DNA of 64,000 nt from Deltaproteobacteria bacterium (GTDB lineage Bacteria > Desulfobacterota > Desulfobacteria > Desulfobacterales > Desulfatirhabdiaceae): contig JACRBZ010000012.1 of NCBI GenBank assembly GCA_016219185.1, positions 1-64,000 of the forward strand, read 5' to 3'. Shown here one piece after another: positions 17,902 through 27,390 of the stretch. The first letter of the stretch is position 1. Every line of letters starts with the position of its first letter. A model generated the notes under the pieces. It had not been told where the DNA came from. It was given only the letters and a program-made list of their open reading frames with translations, and searched no databases. Position numbers and translations under genes: made by a program.

Positions 17902-18110
17902 GGTTTTTCTTTCGTTTGAATGGTCTCCCGGATGGCGGCGCACAAGTCGTCCACTGTGTTGCCGTGAATACGGGCAACCTCCTCCAGGGTATGGAAGGCC
18001 TGTGCAGGGCATCCTACACACAGCATCCGGCGTTTGATAAACGCGGCTGTCGCACGGGGGTGATGCTCCAGCAATTCCTGAATGCTTATTTTCGAATCAA
18101 TCTTTATCAT
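17898..18110 (-). CDS. DUF1858 redox-disulfide protein (hybrid-cluster-protein associated)
   Basis: 70 residues matching the DUF1858 / prismane-associated family: MIKIDSKISIQELLEHHP and a C-x2-C motif in MLCVGCPAQAFHTLEEVAR. The family is often found near hcp and is thought to bind a metal or form a redox disulfide. It opens an operon with an ABC exporter and shares its stop with the adaptor start. Its promoter and first six codons (MIKIDS) are duplicated upstream of the nar operon at about 27.4 kb. Confidence 0.88.
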   Translation of the reverse strand: MIKIDSKISIQELLEHHPRATAAFIKRRMLCVGCPAQAFHTLEEVARIHGNTVDDLCAAIRETIQTKEKP

Positions 18111-18160
18111 GACCGGACGATAGCATCATCCATGCCCGGGGTCTTTGCGCTGGCGCAAAG
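18093..18160 (-). repeat. promoter duplication, copy A (matches 27373-27440)
   Basis: 68 bp aligned without gaps to 27373-27440, with 59 identical positions by eye. The copy covers the CTTTGCGC palindrome, the -10 box, the start codon and the first six codons (MIKIDS) of the DUF1858 gene. The match fades inside the coding region and upstream of the palindrome. It represents a duplicated regulatory unit placed before two operons. Confidence 0.85.
18117..18160 (-). promoter_or_regulatory. operator-promoter of the DUF1858/export operon
   Basis: Perfect palindrome CTTTGCGC-N2-GCGCAAAG (18143-18160). On the minus strand it is followed after 20 bp by an extended -10 box, TGC-TATCGT (TATCGT at 18117-18122). 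With +1 about 7 bp past the -10, the palindrome centre is near -41.5, the class II activator position of Crp/Fnr proteins. No good -35 is seen, as expected for an activated promoter. The candidate regulator is encoded at 27489-28202. Confidence 0.7.
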
Positions 18161-18586
18161 ATGTTAAATAACATTGTAGATTATCTGGCAAAAAGATTGA
18201 CTTATGTCAATGTAAAGCAGTTGTTCGTCGATCTGGTGAGAATTTCAGGCGTTGTTTCCATGGCCAGAGTTGTGGAAGCGGTTGTCCCGTATCCCAGGCC
18301 ATGACATATCGGCCAAATGGCGCCGGATCTCAAAATCATGCATTTATTTGAGCAAAAGATAATGTGCTTCCGGATAAAGTTTTTTTGCACATTCCATGGC
18401 TGAATTCGGCTTCTGAATGATCCCTTATATATGCCTCCATCTGAATCCAATCGCACCTGATTGCAATGATTGGATTTAATCGTTTTTTCATGATGTTCCG
18501 AAGAATCCGCAATGGAAAGGTTTGCTGACGGATACCGTTTTTTACTTATTTTAGACAGTGGTGATCCGAGGTCATAATTAAGAATA
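18161..18586. other. intergenic region, about 425 bp
   Basis: Lies between the end of the interrupted TDT channel gene and the DUF1858 promoter. Frames here have no recognisable motifs. It should hold the end of the nar transcript. Nothing further can be supported. Confidence 0.5.
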
Positions 18587-19648
18587 TCAATGTGAAGAAA
18601 GAGATCGAACAAGCAATTTCAGCAGCCCAAAAAATGTAAGACCCCAGGCCAACAGAGCCGCATATATGAAACATTGCGGAATTATCAGTAAAAAGTCCAG
18701 ATGGATGGCCTTTGCCAACTGAAACGTACAGGTTGTATACATCCCGAGAGGGAATACCATTGCCCAATACTGGGGATCATATGTAAACTTGATTCTGCCG
18801 ATCATGTATCGCCATGCACCCAATAGCAGGAGATAGGGAATCCACCAGGTGGCAACGGCCCAGAATAAGACAGTGACACCCGTGATAAAGGGCGAGAGCA
18901 TCTGCAGAAGCGCAGCCTTATCACTGTTTAAAACCAGGGATGCCCCTGCAAGCGTGGATATGGCAACGGCACCCATGTTGATCCAGTAGGGTGGTCCGAG
19001 TGCCTCGGGTTTCAGTGGAAAAAACATAAACCGGTAAAAGATCAACGTGATAATCAGAAAATAGAGCATTCCGCCAACAAGGAACATGCAAAACGAAAAA
19101 AACAGGATCAGGGTTTCAAATCCGGGAAAATGAGAAACGATTAAACAGCTCAGGATGGATATGGACTGAGTTGCCACAATGGAAACCAGCCAAACGCCGT
19201 TTATTCCGTTCTCTATTGACGGTTTTTCGGCTCCAACCGTAAACAGCGTGAAAACGAAATAAATCAGCAATCCCCACGAAACGATGCCGATAATCAACTA
19301 GGCAGTGGCCGGTTTAAACGCTTTCATCAAAATGGCAAATTGACTGCCGAGAACACAAGAGCCTGCAACGATAGTAAAAAATCCGACACCGTTGAAATGA
19401 TCCTTCAAATCATCGAAAAAACGGTGCGGATAGATGAAAATACGGGCCCAGGTAAAGATCCACAAAACGAAGTAGCAGACGATGTTCAACTCGAAAAGCG
19501 CCACTGAAATGAGCGGCATGTCCAAAAGGTGCGACGCAATCGAAACGATGCCCGTGGCCATGACCATGCTGAAATAAGCCGGCGGGAAATCAGCAATGGC
19601 AGATTGCAGTTTGCTTCTTCCCGATTCAGGCCCACTCCCGGATTTCAT
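18587..19648 (-). pseudogene. TDT/TehA-SLAC1 family anion channel, interrupted by TAG
   Basis: Two halves in one frame: residues ~1-116 (PPAYFSMVMATGIVSIASHLLDM, then GFFTIVAGSCVLGSQFAIL) and ~118-353 (GIVSWGLLIYFVFTLF onward), separated only by TAG at 19298-19300. The whole would be a normal-length ten-helix tellurite-resistance/dicarboxylate or SLAC1-type channel. Start ATG 19646-19648 has AGGGAGAG upstream and overlaps narI by 23 bp. SLAC1 relatives conduct nitrate and other anions, so a role in nitrate or nitrite passage is plausible in this operon. Either a nonsense mutation or readthrough. Confidence 0.75.
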
Positions 19649-20324
19649 CAGCGGCTCTCCCTGGATACTTTCTGAACAAAATATGACGTCTGAATGCATA
19701 GCTGAATGGAGCGCTCCAGATGTGAACTAGTCTGCTGTAGGGTGAAAAACCCAGCAGCGCCAGGGCGCTCAGGACGTGAAGCTTGTAGCTGAATGGCACT
19801 TCAAGCATCAGGCGCGGATCGGGGGTAAAGGTAACAATTCCTCTGATCCAAGGTGCCACCGTATAAAGGACGTCGCAGTGACCAAAAATGACGTTGTAAG
19901 TTCCGGCTCCAGTGACTAAACCCAGGCCGATGATGGTGATAATATCATTAAGGGTGCCTGCCGCTTGAACACGCGAGATGGTCAGCCGTCGCCGCAGCAG
20001 CAGCAATGCCCCTGAAAAGGCGGACAGGCCGACCGCCAATCCCGACCAGTAGGCAATAAACATATGGGCCTGGGCGCTGATACCCGCCATATTCAGATAG
20101 CGTTGCGGAATCAGCAGACCGCCGGCATGCCCCAGAAACGTCAGCACAATACCCCAGTGAAACAGAACAGAGCCGTAAAACAGGGATTTTTTTTCCAGAA
20201 ATTCACTGGACCTGGCATTCCAGCCAAAGCGATCCGTGACATACCGGTACGCATGTCCCACCACAAACGTGGTTAAACACAGATAAGGGAAAACCGTAAA
20301 TATAAGTTCATATTTCAGATCCAT
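19626..20324 (-). CDS. narI: respiratory nitrate reductase, gamma subunit
   Basis: 232 residues, five predicted membrane helices, the di-haem b subunit that passes quinol electrons to NarGH. His residues of the usual haem positions lie in VLFHWGIVLTFLGHAGGLL and near PFSYKLHVLSALALLGFSPYSRLVHIW. Length equals the family norm (about 225-240). It lies 11 bp after narJ. Confidence 0.95.
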   Translation of the reverse strand: MDLKYELIFTVFPYLCLTTFVVGHAYRYVTDRFGWNARSSEFLEKKSLFYGSVLFHWGIVLTFLGHAGGLLIPQRYLNMAGISAQAHMFIAYWSGLAVGLSAFSGALLLLRRRLTISRVQAAGTLNDIITIIGLGLVTGAGTYNVIFGHCDVLYTVAPWIRGIVTFTPDPRLMLEVPFSYKLHVLSALALLGFSPYSRLVHIWSAPFSYAFRRHILFRKYPGRAADEIREWA

Positions 20325-20335
20325 GATTGCCGCCT

Positions 20336-20929
20336 TTATAATTCCTGGTACGGTCGGTTTAGTTTTCCAGGAAGCTCCGCCGCATGCTGACGCGGGGAAA
20401 ACTCCTTGGACTGAATGTACTTAACTGCCGTGTCGGCAAGCGGTTGAAGCAGCGCGGCATGTGCCGGAGACATTTGCTTCAGTCGGTCAATATAAGTATC
20501 AAAATGCTGGAAACACTCCCAGATCAACTTGACATCCGTATCCTCCGGGCAGGCCGAAAGAAACTCGAGCAACATGGGAAGATAGTCCGGCAGCTCTCCT
20601 GATATCCGTTCATAACCGGCATCCTGGTAAACCTGCTGTAACCGGGTTAACATGCCGGCCCGTTTCTCGTTGTCGCCCCAGATATGGTACGTGAGGTTCA
20701 TGGTGGTTGCCGGGCTCACGTCAAAAGCGTCCGTATAAATCTCCCGGAGGCGAATCATTGACCGGGTTCTGATATAGGCTATGAATTCATTTATGCTGTT
20801 TTTAAATTCATCCGGGGGCATGTCTGCGGCGATGACTTCTATCTCTTTGATTTGACTTAAATAGTCTTCGCCAGGGTAGCCCAGCAAAACAGACAGTATT
20901 TTATAAATACGGCTGAGATTTTTTTTCAT
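20336..20929 (-). CDS. narJ: nitrate reductase assembly chaperone
   Basis: 197 residues. YKILSVLLGYPGEDY at the N-terminus and DVSPATTMNLTYHIWGDNEKRAGMLTRL are characteristic of NarJ, which inserts the molybdenum cofactor into NarG and holds apo-NarGH from the membrane. ATG 20927-20929 is selected; a longer open frame upstream overlaps narH out of frame and lacks family resemblance. It sits 16 bp after narH. Confidence 0.93.
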   Translation of the reverse strand: MKKNLSRIYKILSVLLGYPGEDYLSQIKEIEVIAADMPPDEFKNSINEFIAYIRTRSMIRLREIYTDAFDVSPATTMNLTYHIWGDNEKRAGMLTRLQQVYQDAGYERISGELPDYLPMLLEFLSACPEDTDVKLIWECFQHFDTYIDRLKQMSPAHAALLQPLADTAVKYIQSKEFSPRQHAAELPGKLNRPYQEL

Positions 20930-20945
20930 CCTTGTCCATCCTTCT

Positions 20946-22373
20946 TCAAAACGCGCTGCTGTCTCCATAACCGCAGACGCCCTGGCGGGTGAAAAGGTCG
21001 GCATCCCCGGGTGCGGTTTTCGGCAGGACGATACGCTCCTCCAGGCTCGCCAAGGATAGGAGGCGGTAAATCTTCTCGATGGTTTCTTCTGATAACCCGA
21101 CACTGTCGAGTACAGCCTTATCCACCTTTTTTTCGATTCGTTTGGATCGCATGTAATGACGGACAGCGGACAATCGTTTGAGGGCCTGCCGGACAGGGGC
21201 CGGATCCCCGGCGGTAAGCAGGTTCGCCAGATAGGTGATCGGAATCCGAAGACTGTCGATAAAATCCTGCTCTTGTGAAGATTCGGCGTGATGTTTAACC
21301 GGACTCAGCGGTGGAATATACCAGACCATGGGAAGCGTTCGAAATTCCGGGTGCAGCGGCAGTGCCAATTTCCATGTTTTAATTAACCTATAGACCGGTG
21401 AATGTGCCGCGGCACGAAGGACGGAGTTGGCAATGCCTTCTGCTGCCGCAGCTTTTTGAACCGCGGGATCTTCAGGATCGAGCAAAATCCGCATATGGGC
21501 CGGATAAACATCCTGATCGGATGCTGCCGAAGCCGCTTCGGAGATCCGATCCGCATCGTACAGCAGCAAGCCGACATAGCGGATACGACCGACACAACTG
21601 TGGACGCAGAGGGTCGGCAAACCGGCTTCGACGCGCGGGTAGCAGAAGATACACTTTTCGGCACGACCGGTTTTCCAGTTGAAATACACTTTTTTATAGG
21701 GGCAGCCGGATACGCAGTAACGCCAGCCCCTACAGCGCTCCTGGTCAACCAGCACAATGCCGTCTTCGTCCCGCTTGTAAAGAGCACCCGAAGGGCAGGA
21801 CGCAACGCAGGCAGGATTCAGGCAGTGCTCGCATAATCGCGGCAGATAGAACATGAAGATATTGCGAAACTGGAGAAAGGCCGAAAAATCCAGATTTTTA
21901 AAATTGATGTCACCCGGGCCTGTCTCCCCCACACCGGCCAGGTCATCTTCCCAGTTGGGACCCCATTCCAGCCGGATGGGATCGCCTGTCACCAGGGATC
22001 GGGGGCGCAGAGAAGGCTGCTGCCTGCGGCGAGGACTTTTAACGAGGCTCTCGTAGTCGTAAGTCCATGGCTCGTAATAGTCATCAATCGTCGGCATGTC
22101 AGGGTTGTGGAAGATGGACAGTCCCTTGAACAGGCGCCCGCCGGCTTTCAATCCCAGGCGCCCCTCTTTCAGTTGCCATCCTCCCCGGTGGTCATTCTGA
22201 TCTTCCCATTTTTTGGGATACCCGATGCCGGGCTTGGTCTCAACGTTATTAAACCACATGTACTCGGCGCCTTTACGATTTGTCCACACGTTTTTGCAAG
22301 GTATGCTGCATGTATGGCAACCGATACATTTGTCCAGATTCATCACCATTGCATATTGCGTTTTAATCTTCAT
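20946..22373 (-). CDS. narH: respiratory nitrate reductase, beta (iron-sulfur) subunit
   Basis: 475 residues. Four cluster motifs: CIGCHTCSIPCKNVW, CEHCLNPACVASCP, CRGWRYCVSGCP and CIFCYPRVEAG. Trp in CRGWRYC replaces a Cys, the known signature of the [3Fe-4S] cluster in NarH. It carries electrons from NarI to the NarG active site. Slightly shorter than E. coli NarH (512). It overlaps the end of narG by 11 bp. Confidence 0.96.
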   Translation of the reverse strand: MKIKTQYAMVMNLDKCIGCHTCSIPCKNVWTNRKGAEYMWFNNVETKPGIGYPKKWEDQNDHRGGWQLKEGRLGLKAGGRLFKGLSIFHNPDMPTIDDYYEPWTYDYESLVKSPRRRQQPSLRPRSLVTGDPIRLEWGPNWEDDLAGVGETGPGDINFKNLDFSAFLQFRNIFMFYLPRLCEHCLNPACVASCPSGALYKRDEDGIVLVDQERCRGWRYCVSGCPYKKVYFNWKTGRAEKCIFCYPRVEAGLPTLCVHSCVGRIRYVGLLLYDADRISEAASAASDQDVYPAHMRILLDPEDPAVQKAAAAEGIANSVLRAAAHSPVYRLIKTWKLALPLHPEFRTLPMVWYIPPLSPVKHHAESSQEQDFIDSLRIPITYLANLLTAGDPAPVRQALKRLSAVRHYMRSKRIEKKVDKAVLDSVGLSEETIEKIYRLLSLASLEERIVLPKTAPGDADLFTRQGVCGYGDSSAF

Positions 22374-25300
22374 ACCAATCGACCTCCCCTGCCTTGCGGA
22401 TCACGATGATCTCGTCCCTTTGGGATCCCACGGGACCATAGTAGTTAAACCCATAACTGAGCTGAGCGTAGCCACCGATCATATGAGTCGGTTTAACCAT
22501 GATCCGGGTGACGCTGTTGTGGGTTCCGCCCCGCTGACCGGAAAGCTTCGATCCCGGTGTGTTGATCAAGCGCTCCTGGGCATGATACATGAACGCCGTT
22601 CCCTGCGGTATCCGCGGGCTGACCACGGCCTTTGCCATCACCACGCCGTTGACGTTAAAGCATTCCAACCAGTCATTGTCTTTGATATCGATTTTTGTTG
22701 CATCCGCGTCGTTGACCCAGATGGCTTCACCGCCCCGAAACAGCGTCAGCATGGTCAGCGTGTCGGAGTAAGTGCTGTGAATGGACCATTTGGAATGAGG
22801 GGTCAGGTAATTGAGTGTGATTTCCTTGCCGGGATCCCGCTTGACATGGGTCGATTCAAGGGCCAGCATATCCAGGGGAGGGCGATACACCGGCAACTGT
22901 TCTCCAAAATCCCGCATCCATGCGTGGTCCTGATAAAACTGGGCCCGGCCGGTGAGGGTCCGAAACGGCACCTTCTCTTCAATATTAATGACAAACGGGG
23001 AGTAACGACGATCTTCGGATTCAATGCCGCTCCAGATCGGAGAGGTGATGATTTTGCGCGGCTGGACCGTGAGATCGTCAAATCGGTACTTTTCACCGCG
23101 ACGGCGGATACTTAAGTGCTGAAGGCTTAATCCTGTTTTTTGTTCGACACCTGCCCAGGATTTTACAGCAGTCTCTCCATTTGTCTCCGGTGCAAGGGCC
23201 AGTATGGTTTCAGCAACATCCCTGGCCTCCTCCAGGGTTGGCATTCCATGAATGATACCTTCCTGCAGGACCGTCCCCACGGTTGTTTTCAACGATTCGT
23301 ATTCATCGGATGCGTTCCACACGACGCCTTTCGATCCGATGCCCGCCTTTTCAGCCAGGGGCCCCAGGGCCGTCATCATCTTATAGGTGTTGGGAAAATC
23401 ACGCAGGATCACGGACAAGTTGGGAAGGGTTTTTCCTGGAATCGGCTCGGCTTGTCCTTTGCGCCAGTCGTTAACTTCCGGCTGGGCGATCTCGTCCGGG
23501 CTGTCGTGCATCAACGGGGAGGCCACCAGATCCTGCACTTTTCCCAGATGATCGGCAGCCAATTCGGAAAATTTTTCGGCGATGGTTTTAAACTGCTCCC
23601 AGTTGGTTCTTGTTTCCCAGGGCGGATCAATGGCAGGATTGAACGGATGAATGAATGGATGCATATCGGTGGTATTCAGATCATGCATCTCATACCAACC
23701 AGCGGCGGGCAGGGCCACGTCGGCATAAAGCGCACTGGTGGACATGCGAAGTTCCAGGGTCACCAAAAGGTCCAATTTACCCTCCGGGGCCGGCTCGCGC
23801 CACTGGATTTCTTCGGGGCGCAGGGTGGTGTCCGTGTTCATGACCGCGTTTTCAACCCCGAGCAGATGTTTCAGAAAATACTCATGCCCTTTTCCGCTGG
23901 CACCCAGCAGATTGGCCCGCCACAGAAACAGCACGCGTGGAAAATTGGCGGGATTGTCCGGATCTTCCAGGGCAAACCGCAATGCACCGTTTTTGAGCTG
24001 TTTGGTGGCATAGGCGACGATTTCTTCATCGGTTGTTGCCCCCTGCTTGACAGCTTCCTTGCATAATTCGATGGGATTTTGATTGAACTGCGGGTATGAC
24101 GGCAGCCAGCCCAGACGCGCGGCGATCACATTATAATCGGCCATGTGACGGGCAGGCGCCGTCCTGGTCAGCGGCGACAGGATGGCCTCGGGGTTGAAGT
24201 TATCGTAGCGCCACTGGTCGGTCGCAAAATAAAAAAAGGATGTACCGTTCTGCTGGCGAGGGGGCCGGAGCCAGTCCAGCCCGAATGCCACCTGGGACCA
24301 GGCCGCCTGGGGCCTGACCTTCTCCTGTCCGACATAGTGCGCCCACCCGCCGCCGTTGACTCCCTGACAACCGCACAATGTGGTCATCCCGATAATGGTC
24401 CGGTAAATCATATCGCCGTGATACCAGTGGTTGGTACCGGCACCGAGAAAGATCATGGATTTTCCACGGGTTTTTTCAGCATTGTCGGCAAACTCGCGAG
24501 CCACACGAATGACATCTGCCGGGAGTACGCCCGTGATGGATTCCTGCCAGGCAGGCGTATAGGGTTTGGGGTCTTCATACCCTGAAGGGTAATCCGCCGT
24601 TTTACCGGGCGCTTCCCCAGGAAGAATTCCCAGGTGGGCTGCCATGAGATCAAATACGGTGGTAACGTGCATCTCGCCTGAGGGCGTTGTAATTTTTTTA
24701 ACCGGAACGATGCCGGTTTTGGATGTTGCCCCGTGCGATTCAAAGATGGGAAATGAGACGGTCTTCCAGGTATCCGCCTGCGGGGCGAAACTGAGCAGCG
24801 GGTCGATTTTGTTGTCGCTTTCCTCCAGCTTCAGATTCCAGCGGCCCTCGTCGCTCCATCGGAACCCGATGCTGCCGTTGGGAACACAGAAGGACTGATC
24901 GACGGCATTGAAAAGTATTGTTTTCCACTGTGCATGCCGGGTTTCAAAGCCCAGGTCCGAAGCACGCAGGAAACGTCCCGGAGACCAGGAGTCACCGTCC
25001 GGGTCAAGCATGACAACAAATGGAAGGTCCGAGTATGTCTTTGCATACTCGGTAAAATAGTCAACCTTGCGATCCATGTGGAATTCTTTGAAAATGACGT
25101 GGGTCATTGCCATTGCAAGGGCGGCGTCCGTGCCGGCTTTGGCAGGCAGCCAGGTATCGGCAAACTTGACGTATTCGGCATAGTCCGGCGCTACGGCGGT
25201 TACCCTGGCCCCCCTGTAACGGGCCTCTGTGAAGAAATGGGCGTCCGGTGTGCGGGTCATTGGCAGATTCGTCCCCCATACGATCAGATACGTGGATTCA

Positions 25301-26061
25301 TACCAGTCGGCACTTTCCGGAACATCGGTCTGCTCTCCCCAGATTTGCGGTGAGGCTGGCGGCAGATCACAGTACCAGTCGTAAAAGCTGATCATGGAGC
25401 CGCCGATAAGTGAAAGAAAACGTGAACCGGATGCGTAACACACCATTGACATGGCCGGGATCGGTGAGAATCCGAATATTCGGTCTGGTCCGTAAGCCTT
25501 GATGGTGTGTATCAGGGATGCCGCGATCAGCGTTGCGGCCTGCTCCCAGGTCGCTCTGACAAACCCGCCTTTTCCGCGGTCCTTCTGAAACCGGTTGCGT
25601 TTTTCAGGATCATCCATAATGCTTGTCCAGGCACTCACCGGGTCCCGATGCAGCAGCAGCGCATTTTGCCACATTTCCATCAGGCTGGACCTTATCAGCG
25701 GGTATTTCAGTCGCACCGGGCTGTAAGTGTACCACGAACAGGTGGCTCCCCGCGGACACCCGCGGGGTTCATGATTCGGACAGCCTTCTCCGCTATCGGG
25801 GTAATCGGTGTTCTGGGTTTCCCAGACCAGAATGCCGTTTTTAACATAGACATCCCAGGAGCAGGACCCGGTACAGTTCACGCCATGGGTGGAGCGAACT
25901 TTCTTATCATACTGCCAGCGGCGCCGATAAAAATCTTCCCAACCCCGTTGACCGTAGCGGATCTCGGCCCAATCATCCGCTGTTTTTTCTTCCCGGCACC
26001 CGTTCTTTGTTAATTTTGAACGGAAAAAACGCAGTTTGTTTAAAATCGATTCATCGGTCAT
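22363..26061 (-). CDS. narG: respiratory nitrate reductase, alpha (Mo-bisMGD) subunit
   Basis: 1232 residues, full length. RSTHGVNCTGSCSWDVYVKN with PNHEPRGCPRGATC gives the His/Cys ligands of the FS0 [4Fe-4S] cluster. The Asp Mo ligand region VWGTNLPMTRTPDAHF is intact. Catalyses nitrate to nitrite on the cytoplasmic side; no twin-arginine signal is present, which fits the cytoplasm-facing type. First enzyme gene of the narGHJI set, 67 bp after the HPP gene. Confidence 0.97.
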   Translation of the reverse strand: MTDESILNKLRFFRSKLTKNGCREEKTADDWAEIRYGQRGWEDFYRRRWQYDKKVRSTHGVNCTGSCSWDVYVKNGILVWETQNTDYPDSGEGCPNHEPRGCPRGATCSWYTYSPVRLKYPLIRSSLMEMWQNALLLHRDPVSAWTSIMDDPEKRNRFQKDRGKGGFVRATWEQAATLIAASLIHTIKAYGPDRIFGFSPIPAMSMVCYASGSRFLSLIGGSMISFYDWYCDLPPASPQIWGEQTDVPESADWYESTYLIVWGTNLPMTRTPDAHFFTEARYRGARVTAVAPDYAEYVKFADTWLPAKAGTDAALAMAMTHVIFKEFHMDRKVDYFTEYAKTYSDLPFVVMLDPDGDSWSPGRFLRASDLGFETRHAQWKTILFNAVDQSFCVPNGSIGFRWSDEGRWNLKLEESDNKIDPLLSFAPQADTWKTVSFPIFESHGATSKTGIVPVKKITTPSGEMHVTTVFDLMAAHLGILPGEAPGKTADYPSGYEDPKPYTPAWQESITGVLPADVIRVAREFADNAEKTRGKSMIFLGAGTNHWYHGDMIYRTIIGMTTLCGCQGVNGGGWAHYVGQEKVRPQAAWSQVAFGLDWLRPPRQQNGTSFFYFATDQWRYDNFNPEAILSPLTRTAPARHMADYNVIAARLGWLPSYPQFNQNPIELCKEAVKQGATTDEEIVAYATKQLKNGALRFALEDPDNPANFPRVLFLWRANLLGASGKGHEYFLKHLLGVENAVMNTDTTLRPEEIQWREPAPEGKLDLLVTLELRMSTSALYADVALPAAGWYEMHDLNTTDMHPFIHPFNPAIDPPWETRTNWEQFKTIAEKFSELAADHLGKVQDLVASPLMHDSPDEIAQPEVNDWRKGQAEPIPGKTLPNLSVILRDFPNTYKMMTALGPLAEKAGIGSKGVVWNASDEYESLKTTVGTVLQEGIIHGMPTLEEARDVAETILALAPETNGETAVKSWAGVEQKTGLSLQHLSIRRRGEKYRFDDLTVQPRKIITSPIWSGIESEDRRYSPFVINIEEKVPFRTLTGRAQFYQDHAWMRDFGEQLPVYRPPLDMLALESTHVKRDPGKEITLNYLTPHSKWSIHSTYSDTLTMLTLFRGGEAIWVNDADATKIDIKDNDWLECFNVNGVVMAKAVVSPRIPQGTAFMYHAQERLINTPGSKLSGQRGGTHNSVTRIMVKPTHMIGGYAQLSYGFNYYGPVGSQRDEIIVIRKAGEVDWYED

Positions 26062-26128
26062 TGGATATCTCCGGGATGTTTGGGGATATATTCAATAATG
26101 GAAAGGTTGGCTGATGGAAAAATCTGTT

Positions 26129-26665
26129 TTAGAACCAGAATTCGGGGTATTTTCGAGTCTTTGGAATATTGTTGACGATGAGGGCGACGACAAGCATCAC
26201 ACCAGCCCCCAGGGCCGCAGGCATCAAGACATAGAGATACCCCAGCCTGTGCACGCTCTCTCCGCCGATCACCGCGATCAGGGCTGTGGCGCCTCCCGGA
26301 GGATGAAGCGTTCGGGTAAGATGCATCAAGGCAATCGAGGTGGAAACAGCCATGGCGGCAGCCAGCCACGGGTATCCGCCCAGCCATTGACTGGCGGTCA
26401 CCCCGATGAAGGCTGAAAGAATATGGCCGCCCATCAGATTTCGCGGCTGCGCCAGCGGGCTGCGAACAGCCCCGTAAATGAGCACGGCCGAGGCCCCGAA
26501 TGAGCCGATAAGCATGAGCAGGCCGTTCCGGTCGATAAGTTTGTAGTGTATCAGGGCAACCGCGGCAATGCCGATGAAACTGCCGATCCAGGACCAGCAT
26601 ACTTCAACAAAACTCACCCGTGGCGGGCTCTGGCCGCTTCCTCTCATTTTTTGGAAAAATAACAT
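26129..26665 (-). CDS. HPP family integral membrane protein (candidate nitrite/nitrate transporter)
   Basis: 178 residues with about four or five membrane helices and the family motif TLHPPGGATALIAVIGG. HPP proteins of plants and cyanobacteria have been reported to transport nitrite; they often carry C-terminal CBS domains. Here a separate two-CBS protein is encoded 12 bp upstream and narG lies downstream. No NarK is seen in the operon. Transport of nitrite or nitrate is therefore inferred from context, not shown. Confidence 0.85.
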   Translation of the reverse strand: MLFFQKMRGSGQSPPRVSFVEVCWSWIGSFIGIAAVALIHYKLIDRNGLLMLIGSFGASAVLIYGAVRSPLAQPRNLMGGHILSAFIGVTASQWLGGYPWLAAAMAVSTSIALMHLTRTLHPPGGATALIAVIGGESVHRLGYLYVLMPAALGAGVMLVVALIVNNIPKTRKYPEFWF

Positions 26666-26677
26666 GGCAGTCGGCCT

Positions 26678-27283
26678 CTATCGGGATAAAAGATTGGCGT
26701 GAACAAGATCCGTGCGGGTTACAATTCCGATCGGCTTTCCGGCGGTATCGACAATGGGGAGGCGGTTGATTTGCCTGTCGATGAACAGGGCCGAAATCGC
26801 CCCGACCGTAATCTGCGGTCCGGCAGTTATCGCAGGCGTCGTCATGATGTCCCGGATGGAATGATTTTTCACGACGGGCGTCATGCAGCCCTTGTTATTC
26901 AGGCAGTGGACGACGATCTGCATGAAGGATACCGTTTTCCCCACGCCCATCATTGCAAGAAAATCCTTCTCGGACACGACTCCCGCAATTCTGCCGTCAG
27001 AATCGACGACAGGGGCGCCGGAAATCCGCTTTTCAGCCAGAAACGTAGCGGTTTGCAACAGATCCATCTCGATCCCGATCACATTCACCGGCCGGGTCAT
27101 GATATCGGCGGCTTTCAGGGAGTTCATGATTCGCTGGACGGCATGGGTGAAAGCCACCTGAAACACCTCTTTGAAGTCACCGGGGCTGATATCGATATAG
27201 CCCTGGATATCCTTCATCGCAGCAAGGATATCCGACTCGGAAATATCCACCGGGCCACAGGTTTTGCCATTTGAATCACGCAT
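26678..27283 (-). CDS. two-CBS-domain protein
   Basis: 201 residues. Two CBS domains: AADIMTRPVNVIGIEMDLLQTA through GRIAGVVSEKDFLAMMG, and RDIMTTPAITAGPQITVG through GKPIGIVTRTDLVHANLL. CBS pairs bind adenine nucleotides and gate partner proteins. The N-terminal ~55 residues are not recognised. AAGGGAGAAG precedes the ATG. With the adjacent HPP gene it probably forms the split equivalent of an HPP-CBS protein. Confidence 0.88.
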   Translation of the reverse strand: MRDSNGKTCGPVDISESDILAAMKDIQGYIDISPGDFKEVFQVAFTHAVQRIMNSLKAADIMTRPVNVIGIEMDLLQTATFLAEKRISGAPVVDSDGRIAGVVSEKDFLAMMGVGKTVSFMQIVVHCLNNKGCMTPVVKNHSIRDIMTTPAITAGPQITVGAISALFIDRQINRLPIVDTAGKPIGIVTRTDLVHANLLSR

Positions 27284-27297
27284 GAGTGCTTCTCCCT

Positions 27298-27390
27298 TCA
27301 GTCGTTAAGGGGTTGCCCGCCGGACCCGGAATCCAGTCCGACGGGAACAATGGCCGCATAGTTGCCTTCTTCCGAATCAATTTTTATCAT
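27298..27390 (-). CDS. short chimeric ORF at the head of the nar operon
   Basis: 30 codons beginning MIKIDS, the same first six residues as the DUF1858 protein at 18.1 kb. The remainder (EEGNYAAIVPVG, then DSGSGG) does not resemble it. It ends just before the ribosome-binding site of the CBS gene. It appears to be a by-product of copying the DUF1858 promoter together with its start codon and early codons. It may be translated as a leader; a separate function is not evident. Confidence 0.4.
   Translation of the reverse strand: MIKIDSEEGNYAAIVPVGLDSGSGGQPLND

Noticed and set aside
18202-18612. 136-codon minus-strand frame after the TDT gene
   Set aside because: No motifs. A PSANLSI stretch resembles one near 26.1 kb, but the match is too short to mean homology.
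26058-26600. 180-codon minus-strand frame
   Set aside because: It overlaps the HPP gene in another frame; the HPP frame carries clear membrane helices and the HPP motif.
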